Of a DNA stretch of 64,000 bases, positions 9,880-19,746 are shown piece by piece. A program made the translations under genes and the position numbers. The notes beneath the pieces were generated by a model, which did no database searches, was not told the DNA's origin, and was given only the letters and a program-made list of their open reading frames with translations. This stretch comes from Motilimonas sp. E26 (GTDB taxonomy: Bacteria > Pseudomonadota > Gammaproteobacteria > Enterobacterales > CBDFNC01): the NCBI RefSeq assembly GCF_021278025.1, contig NZ_JAIBHJ010000009.1:1-64000 (forward strand), in the 5' to 3' direction. Numbering within the stretch: position 1 is the stretch's first letter; each line of letters starts with the position of its first letter.

Positions 9880-10872
9880 CTATTCCACTTCTAGTTCAAA
9901 TGAGAAGAACTCGCTAGTACCGTCATCGTTATCGCTAACAAGTGCGCCAGAGATTTCCTCTTTGTCACTTTCTACAATAGCAATAGACTCAACTTTGGTG
10001 ATGATTGGCTCACCTATTTCGTTTAGCAATGGTACAGAGGTAGCGGTTAAATCAATGTTTTGCTGCTCTTTTTTGAATGCTTTTAATGGAATAAGGCCGA
10101 TAAAGCTACCCAGAATTTCACCATCGTTATAAGCATCACCTGTTGCTTCAACTGAGGCTGTGTAGACAAGTGATTTACCTTCAACCCAGAATTCGCCACC
10201 AGATAGCCCAGCTTCAAAACCTGCCACGGTCGGTAGCGTTACGTTAAAGGTTTTTAGCTCAGTTACTTGAGTGATTTTACCAACCATGTAATCAACTAGC
10301 TCTGCTTTATCTAGCATAAAGATCAAATTGCCGCCTGAGTTGCCACGGTTAAAGATGAACGCTTTGTCTTTGGCAATGGCTAAGCCTTCGATGTTCAACT
10401 CTTGGTCACCACTAAAACCACCTGCTTGGTATAATTGAGCGTATAAAGGCGCAAGTGATGTCTCAATCTGTTGCTTGGTGTTTTTGGCGATCATGTAACC
10501 CCATTCACGCACCTCCGCTTTGCTGCCTGAGCCCAAAACAAGGAACCAGTCTTTTAACTCGTGCTCTACCATTGCCATTGCTTCATAGTCAGGCTTAACT
10601 GCTTTGACAATGCGGCCGTCTTCGGTCATTGGATAGTCTTTGATTAGGTGTTTATCTTTAATATTAAAGCGTTGGTTGAGTTTAAATAACCAAGGTGAGT
10701 CATCACCTACCGCATATAGTGCTTTACCGTGAGAAACTAAACCAGAAGCAGAGGATAGTTCGGTATTGAGCACAGATGGGCCTAATTCTAGTGACAGGTT
10801 ATCCATTGATTTGGCATTAACTTGTGCCATAGCACCTACTGCTAACATAGCAACAACAATCTTGTTAAACAT
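9880..10872 (-). CDS. Secreted beta-propeller-like protein, probable Pho regulon member
   Basis: The 330-residue product begins with a clear signal peptide (MFNKIVVAMLAVGAMAQVNA, cleavage after residue 20). The mature part is rich in short beta-strand patterns such as SGLVSHGKALYAVGDDSPWLFKLN, NIEGLAIAKDKAFIFNRGN and YTASVEATGDAYNDGEILG. These resemble six-bladed propellers of the phytase-like/DUF6929 kind, with a recurring E(G/A)(L/M)A element. I cannot name the reaction. A 7-4-7 PHO box lies about 49 bp upstream, so expression under phosphate starvation and a role in organic phosphate use are inferred. It has its own terminator. Confidence 0.8.
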   Translation of the reverse strand: MFNKIVVAMLAVGAMAQVNAKSMDNLSLELGPSVLNTELSSASGLVSHGKALYAVGDDSPWLFKLNQRFNIKDKHLIKDYPMTEDGRIVKAVKPDYEAMAMVEHELKDWFLVLGSGSKAEVREWGYMIAKNTKQQIETSLAPLYAQLYQAGGFSGDQELNIEGLAIAKDKAFIFNRGNSGGNLIFMLDKAELVDYMVGKITQVTELKTFNVTLPTVAGFEAGLSGGEFWVEGKSLVYTASVEATGDAYNDGEILGSFIGLIPLKAFKKEQQNIDLTATSVPLLNEIGEPIITKVESIAIVESDKEEISGALVSDNDDGTSEFFSFELEVE

Positions 10873-10920
10873 TACAACTCCTTGATTAATATGAGGCGAA
10901 AAATTATTAAATAGTCTTTT

Positions 10921-10938
10921 GTGACACTTTTATGACAA
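10921..10938 (-). promoter_or_regulatory. PHO box (PhoB site) upstream of the secreted propeller gene
   Basis: Read on the minus strand the site is TTGTCAT AAAA GTGTCAC: two 7-bp repeats close to CTGTCAT/CTGTCAC separated by 4 bp, the known PhoB arrangement. It points towards the gene starting at 10872. An AT-rich -10-like stretch (TATTTAATAAT) follows about 8 bp further on. Confidence 0.75.
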
Positions 10939-11304
10939 AATAAATTCTAAACTGAATGTATCTTCCCGTTGCCATAGGGTCAATTTCAATTTTACTAGAA
11001 TGAGATCTATCGCATTCAAATGGGATTAAATTCCCAAATATTGTCGGGGTTTTTCTCTTGAATAGCAGCAGTTTAAGTATGGAGCACGGCAAGTCATGGC
11101 AAGGGAATTGTGGTCGTTGATAGTATTAGCTGGGTAGAAACGCGAGTGATTGATGCTTGTAACATTAATCCTATGGGCTGTCAGTTCACCACTATGGTTG
11201 GATAAATTTAAGCCGTTTTTCATCTCTGCGCTGAAGTTTTCGAAAATACGTTGGCCGCTCAGTTTGCTTAGGTAACTCAGCTTTTTAGTCGGCGTATGAT
11301 TTAC
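10939..11304. other. Gap without recognised gene
   Basis: The 366 bp between the PHO box and the L,D-transpeptidase stop contain only short frames. A 65-codon minus-strand frame at 11026-11223 has neither a convincing ribosome site nor a recognisable product. I see no terminator with a T-tract and no repeat shared with the rest of the window. Confidence 0.5.
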
Positions 11305-12999
11305 TTATAGTCGTTTTAGTAGTAGGTCATCGCGTTGATATAGATCGTGATGAAAGCTAACCGTTTCACCACTTACGCTCACGGTCCAGTACATTAGAAA
11401 TACATCGATGGGCCGTTTAATGTTAACTCGTGTCCGCTTTTCACTGGCGACAACATGGGCAATGTTTTGTGCTGACCAATTAGCATCATCATTGAGTAAT
11501 AGTCGCGCTAGCTCCATGGGGTTTTCAACTCGAATACAACCATGGCTAAATGAGCGTTGTGCTGAGTTAAACAAACGTTTTTGCGGAGTATCGTGTAAAA
11601 AAACAGAGTGCCGATTAGGGAAAATAAACTTCACTTGTCCCAGGGCGTTATTTTTCCAAGGTTGCTGCACTAAGTGATAGGGAAAATTTCGTGCCGTATA
11701 GGCCTCCCAGTCAATTTCTGTTAACTCAACGGGACGGCCATTATTTTGCACCACTTGGTACTGTTGCTTTATTAGGTAATCAGGTTCATTAAGAATCTTA
11801 TGCCACATTTCTTTTAAAATACTGCGCGGTACTGTCCAAGTCGGGTTGAACTCAAGATATTGCAGCTGCGATTTAAATACTGGAGTGGCATTGAGTGGAG
11901 TGCCTACCATTACTTTAGTTTGCCAGTTTAATTGACCGCTTTGATAAAAAAATAATTCAAATCCGGCTATATTGACGATGATAAACTCTTGGCTGAGATC
12001 AGTTGCCAGCCAGCGTGCTCGCTCTAAATTGATTTTGATCTTTTCTGCTCGCTGTTGATAGGGGATATTTAATGCCGCTAATGTCGCGGGGCCAATCACA
12101 CCATCTGTGTCGAGATCATGGTGCTGCTGGAATTGCTTGATCGTTTCTACCCATGCAAGGTGATACGTTTGTTCACGTTCTAGGGCGCTTTCAAAGGCTT
12201 CATTAGTGATTTCGGGAAAGGAATAACCAAGTTGCTGCAAACGTTTTTTAAGCAGCGGGATGGCAGGGTGAAGCATTCCAGGCTTGATTGATTTTATGTC
12301 AATTGTGATCACTTCAAATGGATAGCGCTCAGCGATGGCACGGTAGCGTGCTAATGCCTGCTTAAGTTGACCGTATAAATCATATTGTGGGCGTTGCTGC
12401 TCGAATAGTTCGGCAATGGTTTGCTGTTGAATATGCTGCAATAGTTGCACCGAAGTCGCATTATGCTCAAGTGCGGCTGGATCATAATTCCAAGTAGGGT
12501 CAAGCTCTGCTGGGTTGAGTTTGCCATTATGGAGGTGATGGGCAAACGTCAGTACGGCATCGCTGAGCAATATATCAAATTGCGCTGCGCTGCTTTGGTC
12601 GTTGGGCTCGAGTGCTTGTTGATTCGCTTGTTGTAAATTTAAGTGCAAAGATTGCAGTGTGGCGAGATGATAGTCGTTAGGGTTTAACCCGTCTTGGTCA
12701 GCTTGCGCAAGTAGTTGGATCACTTGACCTGCGTATTGCTTATCGCGCCAGAGTATTTGGTATTGCTGTGTTTGATAAATAAAAGTGAGCAGGGGCATTT
12801 GACCGAGGGACTGGCCTAGCAGTTGGGGATTGGCGGCCTCTAACAAAGGGTTGATCAAACCAGCAATAGGTGTCGTCGGTATCTCGGTAGGTATTAAGGC
12901 TGCAGGTGTTTGATAGATTTGCTCTGTAGCCTCAACATGATTAGAAAAAACGAGAAAAGCCAAAATACTGAGTGACAGTTTTCTGCTGATACCTTTCAT
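11305..12999 (-). CDS. L,D-transpeptidase of the YcbB (LdtD) type
   Basis: Periplasmic enzyme expected to form 3-3 crosslinks in peptidoglycan through a catalytic cysteine. The 564-residue product has a signal peptide (MKGISRKLSLSILAFLVFSNHVEA), a large N-terminal scaffold domain, a peptidoglycan-binding segment (QFQQHHDLDTDGVIGPATLAALN) and a YkuD catalytic domain with SHGCIRVENP carrying the active Cys and HDTPQKRLF just before it. The start at 12999 is preceded by GAGG and places the signal peptide correctly; an upstream ATG at 13068 would overlap the neighbouring gene. It lies 25 bp behind the interrupted Omp85-like gene, so the two probably formed one operon for the cell envelope. Confidence 0.93.
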   Translation of the reverse strand: MKGISRKLSLSILAFLVFSNHVEATEQIYQTPAALIPTEIPTTPIAGLINPLLEAANPQLLGQSLGQMPLLTFIYQTQQYQILWRDKQYAGQVIQLLAQADQDGLNPNDYHLATLQSLHLNLQQANQQALEPNDQSSAAQFDILLSDAVLTFAHHLHNGKLNPAELDPTWNYDPAALEHNATSVQLLQHIQQQTIAELFEQQRPQYDLYGQLKQALARYRAIAERYPFEVITIDIKSIKPGMLHPAIPLLKKRLQQLGYSFPEITNEAFESALEREQTYHLAWVETIKQFQQHHDLDTDGVIGPATLAALNIPYQQRAEKIKINLERARWLATDLSQEFIIVNIAGFELFFYQSGQLNWQTKVMVGTPLNATPVFKSQLQYLEFNPTWTVPRSILKEMWHKILNEPDYLIKQQYQVVQNNGRPVELTEIDWEAYTARNFPYHLVQQPWKNNALGQVKFIFPNRHSVFLHDTPQKRLFNSAQRSFSHGCIRVENPMELARLLLNDDANWSAQNIAHVVASEKRTRVNIKRPIDVFLMYWTVSVSGETVSFHHDLYQRDDLLLKRL

Positions 13000-13024
13000 T
13001 GTTGACCTCGACAGCTGAAAAGAT

Positions 13025-14430
13025 CTAAAACGCCTCGGTGACCGACAAGTACACAGCATCATCGTCATTAGATTTTGCGTAATCCACGCGTAAATTAATT
13101 CGTTGTGATTCTAACACCATGTAGCGAATTCCTACGCCATAGCTTGCAATAGCATCATGCTCACCAAGGCTGTTAATGGTTTTGGCATGCTCGCCAGCGC
13201 CAGCAAAACCAACAAATCCTAAGTTCTTCCAAGCACGCCATCGTAATTCAGCTTGGCTGGAAACACTGGTTTTATCAAGGTAGTTGGTGGCAGAAAATCC
13301 TCTTAGGCCGATGGTGCAGTAATCCCACAGCGGGGCATTACCTTTTTTGTTACAGCCTCTTGCTTCGAATGCAAAAATTAATGGCGTGAGTAATTGCTTA
13401 TAAAAACGATAGCGTATTTGGTAGGACTGGTATGTATTGGTGCTACCAAGGGCTTGGTCGTTAAACATGGCGTCCAGTTCAAAGCGCTGACCATTATAAG
13501 CGTTGGTTTGATTATCGCGGCTGTCGTATTGTAGTAGTGCACCCGCTCCAATGGACTGCGTTTGTGATGCAAATAGCCAATCTTGGCGGTCTAATGAGGT
13601 AGAGAAAGTTTGCTCGTTCTCAATCCATTTCGCTTGTATGCCGAGGTACCAATTATCAGCAACACTGCGAAGTAGCTGAGTCTTGGCAAAGACACCATTG
13701 ATTTGCCAACCCACTTTAAAGGGGATATTGGCAATGTTTTCATCAAGTAGGTCAAGCTGTAGGTCGGCATAAGCCAAGGTAGCGTTAAAGCGCCATTTAT
13801 CTTGTTGCCAATAATTCTGTTGGTTAATACCAATGCCATAGCTTTTGTTGTTGGTGTACATGCTAAATAATTGTGTCACGTTTGGCGGCTGCTGTTCTTT
13901 TTCTTGTTCAGTTTGTCCATAGTAATAAGCCGCAACGCCAACAATACCTGAGCCTAATGTAGGGTCTGACAGCGGGATTGGAACCGCGATAAAGTCTCCT
14001 TTTTGCACTTTTAGTTTGTATTTTGATTCACGTGCGTTCTCAGCCCATTCTGGCGTAAAGGAATCAAGCCCATAGCAATATACCCAATCAACTTGAAGAT
14101 GCATGTTTCAGAGTGCCACCGTGTTTTCAATACTAGGCACGCTAATGCAAGAATGTAGGCACCTTTTAAATTAGCGTAACAACGTAGTGAAAGCACGGTG
14201 GTGCTCCCAAAGGGCAAGTTTTACAGGCGTTTATGCCGCGTGATTGATTTTGATAAGGGGAAGCCATTACCTGCAATCAATACCTTGCCTAAACGCCTGT
14301 AAACACTTGCTGAAATCAAGCATCTCCAGGTTGATTGGGTATAAGTATTACTGTTGTCTTCGATAGCCCAAGCTGGACGGCTGAGGATGGATAAGGTGAC
14401 AACGAGCTGGGTGATGAGATTAAAGCGCAA
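13025..14430 (-). pseudogene. Omp85/BamA-like outer-membrane barrel gene split by a 265-bp element
   Basis: The 5' piece (14430-14341) starts at a TTG preceded by AAGGA and encodes a signal peptide (LRFNLITQLVVTLSILSRPA then WA). The 3' piece (14080-13025) encodes about 350 residues of a surface-antigen/D15-type barrel with the lid-loop motif GLRGFSATNYLDKTS and a terminal strand ending YLSVTEAF. There are no POTRA domains, so it is a short barrel-only family member of about 380 residues. The inverted-repeat element between the pieces introduces stops. Removing it with one TA copy rejoins both pieces in frame as NSNTY-CYGLDSF. An ATG inside the element's terminus (14104) could initiate the barrel without a signal peptide, which would not reach the outer membrane. 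Confidence 0.82.
14079..14343. mobile_element. MITE-like element with 24-bp terminal inverted repeats
   Basis: The left end TATACCCAATCAACTTGAAG (14079 on) is mirrored at the right end, where the reverse complement of 14320-14343 reads TATACCCAATCAACCTGGAG and onward, with two mismatches over 24 bp. TA is present on both sides, as expected for TA-targeting transposition of the IS630/Tc1-mariner class. The interior encodes no transposase. Related ends occur at 15098-15132, 25879-25972 and 58296-58330. Confidence 0.8.
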
Positions 14431-14614
14431 ATGACATTCCTTGAAATACGAGCTCCGAGGGTGAATAAGCAATATACCTAAGCAACTTTAAGGCGGGTCT
14501 ATTGGCTGGTATTAGGAATATCATAACGCTCTAGAGTGAAACAAGTTTTATCACGTGGTTAATGAGATTGGTGGGATATTTATTTTTACTCGGATTAGAG
14601 TCACTCCATATCGT

Positions 14615-14890
14615 CTACAGTAAGCTCGCTATTTTTCGATACAAGGCAATGGCTTGTTGCTCAGTGAGGGAGCCTTGCGCCGAGCTTTGCCCGGTGGATG
14701 CGCTGACTTTGACTGAATCGGTCGCGCTGGTTTGATTTTGTTGTGCTAGACGCTCAGCCTCTTGGGAGAGAGCTAAAAATTCTTTTTGTGGTGAAGGCGC
14801 TAAGGTTTTTGACGCGACTTGGCTTGCTGCTGCAGGTTGCACCCCTGAAGCAGGAGATATATTCAGACTTTGTACGTTATCTATCTGCAT
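14615..14890 (-). CDS. Small Ala/Ser/Gln-rich protein of unknown function
   Basis: A 91-residue product starting MQIDNVQSLNISPASG. It is low in hydrophobic residues over residues 15-70 (many Ala, Ser and Gln) and ends with a short amphipathic helix LTEQQAIALYRKIASLL. No signal peptide or membrane segment is visible. Similar short proteins with the same C-terminal helix occur as unnamed conserved proteins in marine gammaproteobacteria as far as I recall; I cannot give a function. It is a single gene between the interrupted barrel gene and the divergent amino-acid exporter. Confidence 0.6.
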   Translation of the reverse strand: MQIDNVQSLNISPASGVQPAAASQVASKTLAPSPQKEFLALSQEAERLAQQNQTSATDSVKVSASTGQSSAQGSLTEQQAIALYRKIASLL

Positions 14891-15237
14891 GTCTCAGCCT
14901 CCACACTTTATTATAGCCTGAAAATGCTCGTTGCAAATGTATGGGTCGATTTTCTTACTGCGATGCTAACACTGGATACACAGAACTGGAGGCTGGGCTA
15001 TGTGAGCGGTGGCAAAATTCTCATATTAGTGGCAACTAAAGCCCATCAGGCTAGACGGGCTTAATTTCAGCATGCATTGATACGCGTTTAGGTAAGGCTC
15101 TGAAGCATCCAGCTGCTAGTTGATCGGCTATATACTACGAGCTAAAAATTATACTAGGGTTAAGGGTTTACAGTGGGCTAATTGACATATCAGGAATTTA
15201 TTAGCACACTGATTTTTTAACGTTTTAAGCGAAGTGT
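14891..15237. other. Non-coding gap before the amino-acid exporter
   Basis: 347 bp without a convincing gene. It contains a weak hairpin (AAGCCC 15039-15044 with GGGCTT 15057-15062) and the degenerate repeat end described separately at 15098-15132. Confidence 0.5.
15098..15132. repeat. Degenerate copy of the MITE terminus
   Basis: CTCTGAAGCATCCAGCTGCT followed by AGTTGATCGGCTATA aligns without gaps to the end of the 14079 element (CTCTGAAACATGCATCTTCA then AGTTGATTGGGTATA), with about eight mismatches. Only this end is recognisable. Confidence 0.55.
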
Positions 15238-16500
15238 ATGTCAAAACAGCATGGCAATATTAGCGTTATTCAGGGAGCCGGCATGCTGTTGGCTACGTTA
15301 CTGGGCTCGGGAGTATTATTGGTGCCGGCGCTAGTGGCGACTGAATCGGGTGTTTATTCTTTGTTGGCTTGGCTGTTAATGGCGTTTGCCATCTTACCTA
15401 TCGTGTTTACTTTTGCAGCCCTAGGTAAGCGTTATGCGAATCAAGGCGGCACTGCACACTTTGTGAAATTGGCATTTGGCACTAAAGCGTCAGCGAGCTT
15501 AGCTTGGTTATACGTCTCTATTGCGCCGATTGGGCCGCCCGTTGTGCTGATCACTGGGGCGGCATACTTAACTCAGTTATTTAATTGGTCACTCGCGACA
15601 AGCATATTGATTGAGCTGCTAATGTTAGTGGTTATTCTGTTGCTTAATGTATTGAAGTTAACCACTTCGGTGCGTTTTCAAACCCTGCTTAGCTTTATTG
15701 TTACAGCGATTATTATTGCCATTTGTGGTGTGGCGTTGTGGCAGTCAGAACAGCCGTTACCTGAGGGAGAATTAATGCCATGGCAATTAGGGCAATCAAT
15801 GGCAACGATCTTTTGGTGCTTTGTCGGCATTGAAGCTATTTGCCATGTTTCTAATGATTTTAAACGGTCTGAAGTTGATTTCCCACGTGCGGTTTTTCTG
15901 GGGGTGCTCATGGCTGGATCTATCTATTTTGTGCTCAGTATTGCTGTGCTTAAATATAGCGCTTATGGCTCTGAAGCTAAAAACCTGCTCTCTGTCTTAT
16001 TTGTTGCGCAATCCGCGTTGGGTGATTGGGGCCATAGATTAATGGCTTTAGTGGGCTTTATTGCGTGTTTTTGTGCGGTTAACTTATACGTGTTGAGTTT
16101 TGCTAGAATGCTCGCAAGTATGGCCGAACAGGGCTATGTCCCTAAACGGCTGGGACAAACTAATGCAAATTCAAGCCCAGCACTTGCCGTGTTAGTGGTG
16201 GTATTGCTGATTGCTGCTGTACTGGGATTGCGCGCATGGCTAGACTGGTCGTTTGCTAGTTTACTGGCGTATGCTAATGCTGTTTTTGTCTTGATTTATT
16301 TAGCGGCGGGGCTAGCGGCCATTAAATTATTATCAGGGATAGGGCGATATTGGGCTTGGTTCACCACCTTGTTTTGTGGTGGCGTTGCGTTGTTGATGGG
16401 CGTGGATGTGCTGTATGGTTTGGCCGTATTTTTTCTGACTTTTGTCGGTTACCACTTGCAGCAAAAGCGCCTCGCACGTAAACCGGCGACCGCCTTGTAA
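15238..16500 (+). CDS. yjeH: APC-family amino-acid exporter, YjeH-like
   Basis: Inner-membrane transporter of the amino acid-polyamine-organocation superfamily; E. coli YjeH exports methionine and branched-chain amino acids. The 420-residue product has about 12 hydrophobic segments. It matches YjeH at the N-terminus (GAGMLLATLLGSGVLLVPAL), at FAALGKRYANQGGTAHFVKLAFG and at FWCFVGIEAICHVSNDFK followed by DFPRA. Length matches (418). No strong ribosome site precedes the ATG. It is a single gene upstream of hemB. Substrate assignment is by family only. Confidence 0.85.
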   Translation: MSKQHGNISVIQGAGMLLATLLGSGVLLVPALVATESGVYSLLAWLLMAFAILPIVFTFAALGKRYANQGGTAHFVKLAFGTKASASLAWLYVSIAPIGPPVVLITGAAYLTQLFNWSLATSILIELLMLVVILLLNVLKLTTSVRFQTLLSFIVTAIIIAICGVALWQSEQPLPEGELMPWQLGQSMATIFWCFVGIEAICHVSNDFKRSEVDFPRAVFLGVLMAGSIYFVLSIAVLKYSAYGSEAKNLLSVLFVAQSALGDWGHRLMALVGFIACFCAVNLYVLSFARMLASMAEQGYVPKRLGQTNANSSPALAVLVVVLLIAAVLGLRAWLDWSFASLLAYANAVFVLIYLAAGLAAIKLLSGIGRYWAWFTTLFCGGVALLMGVDVLYGLAVFFLTFVGYHLQQKRLARKPATAL

Positions 16501-16547
16501 TCACTGATAAAATCCTGCCTTTATGATAATGTGTCGGTATTATTTAG

Positions 16548-17609
<1,062 letters not shown>

Positions 17610-17617
17610 GCTAACAG

Positions 17618-18496
17618 ATGAACTTAGCCCAAGTTGAAATCTTCTGCCGTGTGGCAGAGTTAGGCTCCATTGCTGAAGCGGCGCGTTTACTTAACAGTAA
17701 CCGTACCCGCCTAAGCATGGCGTTAAAAAGCCTAGAGAAAGACTTGGGCGTTGAGTTGTTCATTCGCTCCGGTAATCGCTTGGAGCTAAGTGAAGCGGGC
17801 AAAACGATTTTGCGTGATTGCGAAAACTTAGTCTCCACCGCCGATCGTATAAAAAATATGTGCCGCGCGAAAGAAGATACCTTTGCTGCCGAAATCTGGA
17901 TCGCTCGTGATGATTCATTGCCCGGTGATTTTTGGCGTGATACTTCCTTAGCGTTAAGTAAAAAGTATCCCGCCACCTCATTCAGTCTAGTGCAAGCTTC
18001 TAGTGGTGATTTGGCGTCGATGATCGAGCTTAAGCAGGTAGATTATGCTTTTGGCATTGACTACGTGTTAGATGATATGCCGAGCTTGAAATATCAGCGC
18101 TTAGGCAAAATACGCATGATGTCGGTGTGTCGCAGTGAGCACAAGCTGGCAAAAATGCGTCGAGTGGAAGACTTTGACTTACGCCGTGAACTGCAAGTTT
18201 GTTTGGCCTATTTGAACCTTAAAGAAAACCCCGAATTAGCACCGATGGCAAGTCGCTTTATCGGCTTTAATAGCTTTGAACACATGCTGGATGCGATTTT
18301 ACGAGAGTCGGCTTGGGGCGTGTTGCCCGAGCCTTTAATTAAGTCGTATTTGCGCGAAGAACAGTTAGGTGTCATTCGTCACTCTTATGGTTTGGTACAA
18401 GAGGAATTTTGTTTATTAACCCCTGATTTTAGCCAAACCCACCCAGCAATGGAGTGGTTAGCAGAGCAAGTTACGGAATACCTATTTTCTTACTAA
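17618..18496 (+). CDS. LysR-family transcriptional regulator
   Basis: DNA-binding regulator with an N-terminal winged helix (NLAQVEIFCRVAELGSIAEA, then ALKSLEKDLGVELFIRSGNR) and a C-terminal periplasmic-binding-like effector domain (about residues 90-292). The 292-residue length is normal. It is unusual in that the recognition helix region reads LNSNRTRLSMALKSLE, richer in Arg/Asn than most family members. It lies 8 bp behind hemB on the same strand and may be co-transcribed. Its target is not visible; no divergent partner gene is present. Confidence 0.9.
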   Translation: MNLAQVEIFCRVAELGSIAEAARLLNSNRTRLSMALKSLEKDLGVELFIRSGNRLELSEAGKTILRDCENLVSTADRIKNMCRAKEDTFAAEIWIARDDSLPGDFWRDTSLALSKKYPATSFSLVQASSGDLASMIELKQVDYAFGIDYVLDDMPSLKYQRLGKIRMMSVCRSEHKLAKMRRVEDFDLRRELQVCLAYLNLKENPELAPMASRFIGFNSFEHMLDAILRESAWGVLPEPLIKSYLREEQLGVIRHSYGLVQEEFCLLTPDFSQTHPAMEWLAEQVTEYLFSY

Positions 18497-18780
18497 TTAC
18501 ACGAAATACACACATCTAATTGATTTTATTTACTTATTTTATAAGGTAGAGCTGTGCTCTCTTTATTTCAATTCTGACACAATTAACCTTAATAAATCGC
18601 CCGTAAAAAATGCTGTCACTCAGCGTCAAATATATTGACTCTATTTTTATTGGTTAAGCTTTTGATTTATATGTATTAATTTCAATGCTGTGTTCTTCGT
18701 GTGGATTTTTTCTATTTCTCCTTTTGAAAAAAAACACATTTGAGCAGACACTCATGTCATCTTATGGTTTCGGGGGTTAT

Positions 18781-19674
18781 ATGAGTAACAGCGCAAATAA
18801 AGAGCGAAGTTTGCTGGTTTTATCGGCATGGTTGGCGGCTTTTTTTGCAATCTTGTCTATTGTGTTTGGTCTAATGCTGGGTTCTTTGGTTATTGCATTC
18901 GATGGTTTTTATTCCTTAGTCAGTGTTGCATTAACATTATTATCTGTACTAGCTGTCAGAATTATTGACGCTCCTCGAGACAAGGCTTTTCCTTTCGGCC
19001 GTGCCATTTTTGAACCTTTAGTGCTGATCATCAAGGGCAGTGTCATTTTTATCTTATGTGCCTATGCTTTTTACGGTGCTATGGTGTCTCTTTTCGCCGG
19101 TGGTCGTTTAATTGATGTCAATATTTCACTGCTAATTGGTGTGATCAACACGATAGGCTGTTTTGTTATTTTTGCTTATATGAGCCGAGCTTCTAAAGCA
19201 GAAGAGTCAGGTTTACTTGAAGCTGAAAATGCCCAGTGGAAAATGGATGGTTACTTGAGCTTAGCTGTATTGATTGGCTTTGTTATTTCAGCTTTACTGC
19301 AGTCATCGCCCTTTGCTAAGTGGGCCGTTTACGCTGATCCGGTGATGATGTTAATGGTAAGTTGTTACTTTATACGTATGCCCCTGAATATGGTGCAAGG
19401 TGCGGTACGTGAAATATTGCACATGAAAGCGGACGATAGTTTAGAGAAACAAGTTGACCAATGTGTGCACAGTTTAGATGCAAAAAGCCCAGTGAAGTTT
19501 CGTTTGGCTGGTTTAACTAAAGTGGGACGTGAATTACACATTCAACTTGAGTTGGATGAGCAAAAAACCAGTCCAGGTTTGCAGTTACAGCAAATTCAAA
19601 TGGCGCAGCTAGAGCTGGAAAAAAAGTTAGAGCGATTGCCATTTCGTTCGCAATTGAATTTAGCGTTAACTTAA
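18781..19674 (+). CDS. Cation diffusion facilitator-like membrane transporter
   Basis: The 297-residue product has six hydrophobic segments and a C-terminal cytoplasmic domain, the layout of CDF metal/proton antiporters such as FieF. The transport-site ligands look incomplete. Helix 2 has AFDGFYSLVSV, where the second acidic residue of DxxxD is Ser. Helix 5 has AQWKMDGYLSL, where the His of HxxxD is Gln. Metal specificity may therefore differ, or the substrate may not be a metal. I chose the ATG at 18781 (GGGGG upstream); earlier in-frame ATGs at 18685 and 18754 would extend it by up to 32 residues. A bidirectional terminator follows. Confidence 0.8.
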   Translation: MSNSANKERSLLVLSAWLAAFFAILSIVFGLMLGSLVIAFDGFYSLVSVALTLLSVLAVRIIDAPRDKAFPFGRAIFEPLVLIIKGSVIFILCAYAFYGAMVSLFAGGRLIDVNISLLIGVINTIGCFVIFAYMSRASKAEESGLLEAENAQWKMDGYLSLAVLIGFVISALLQSSPFAKWAVYADPVMMLMVSCYFIRMPLNMVQGAVREILHMKADDSLEKQVDQCVHSLDAKSPVKFRLAGLTKVGRELHIQLELDEQKTSPGLQLQQIQMAQLELEKKLERLPFRSQLNLALT

Positions 19675-19691
19675 TACTAAATCTGAGCGAT

Positions 19692-19719
19692 AAAAAAACC
19701 TGCTGCGGCAGGTTTTTTT
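19692..19719. terminator. Bidirectional rho-independent terminator (CDF gene / gppA)
   Basis: A perfect hairpin: A-tract plus CCTGC (19692-19703), loop TGCG, GCAGG plus T-tract (19708-19719). It lies between two convergent genes and has T-tracts in both directions. Confidence 0.9.
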
Positions 19720-19746
19720 ATGTCTGAGTAAATCAAGCAAGCGAGT

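Noticed and set aside
11026-11223. 65-codon minus-strand frame in the gap beside the L,D-transpeptidase
   Set aside because: No ribosome site, no recognisable family and atypical His/Asn/Cys content.
14011-14217. 68-codon minus-strand frame running out of the MITE into the barrel gene
   Set aside because: It is in the wrong frame for both pieces of the barrel gene and is created by the element; precise excision uses a different frame.
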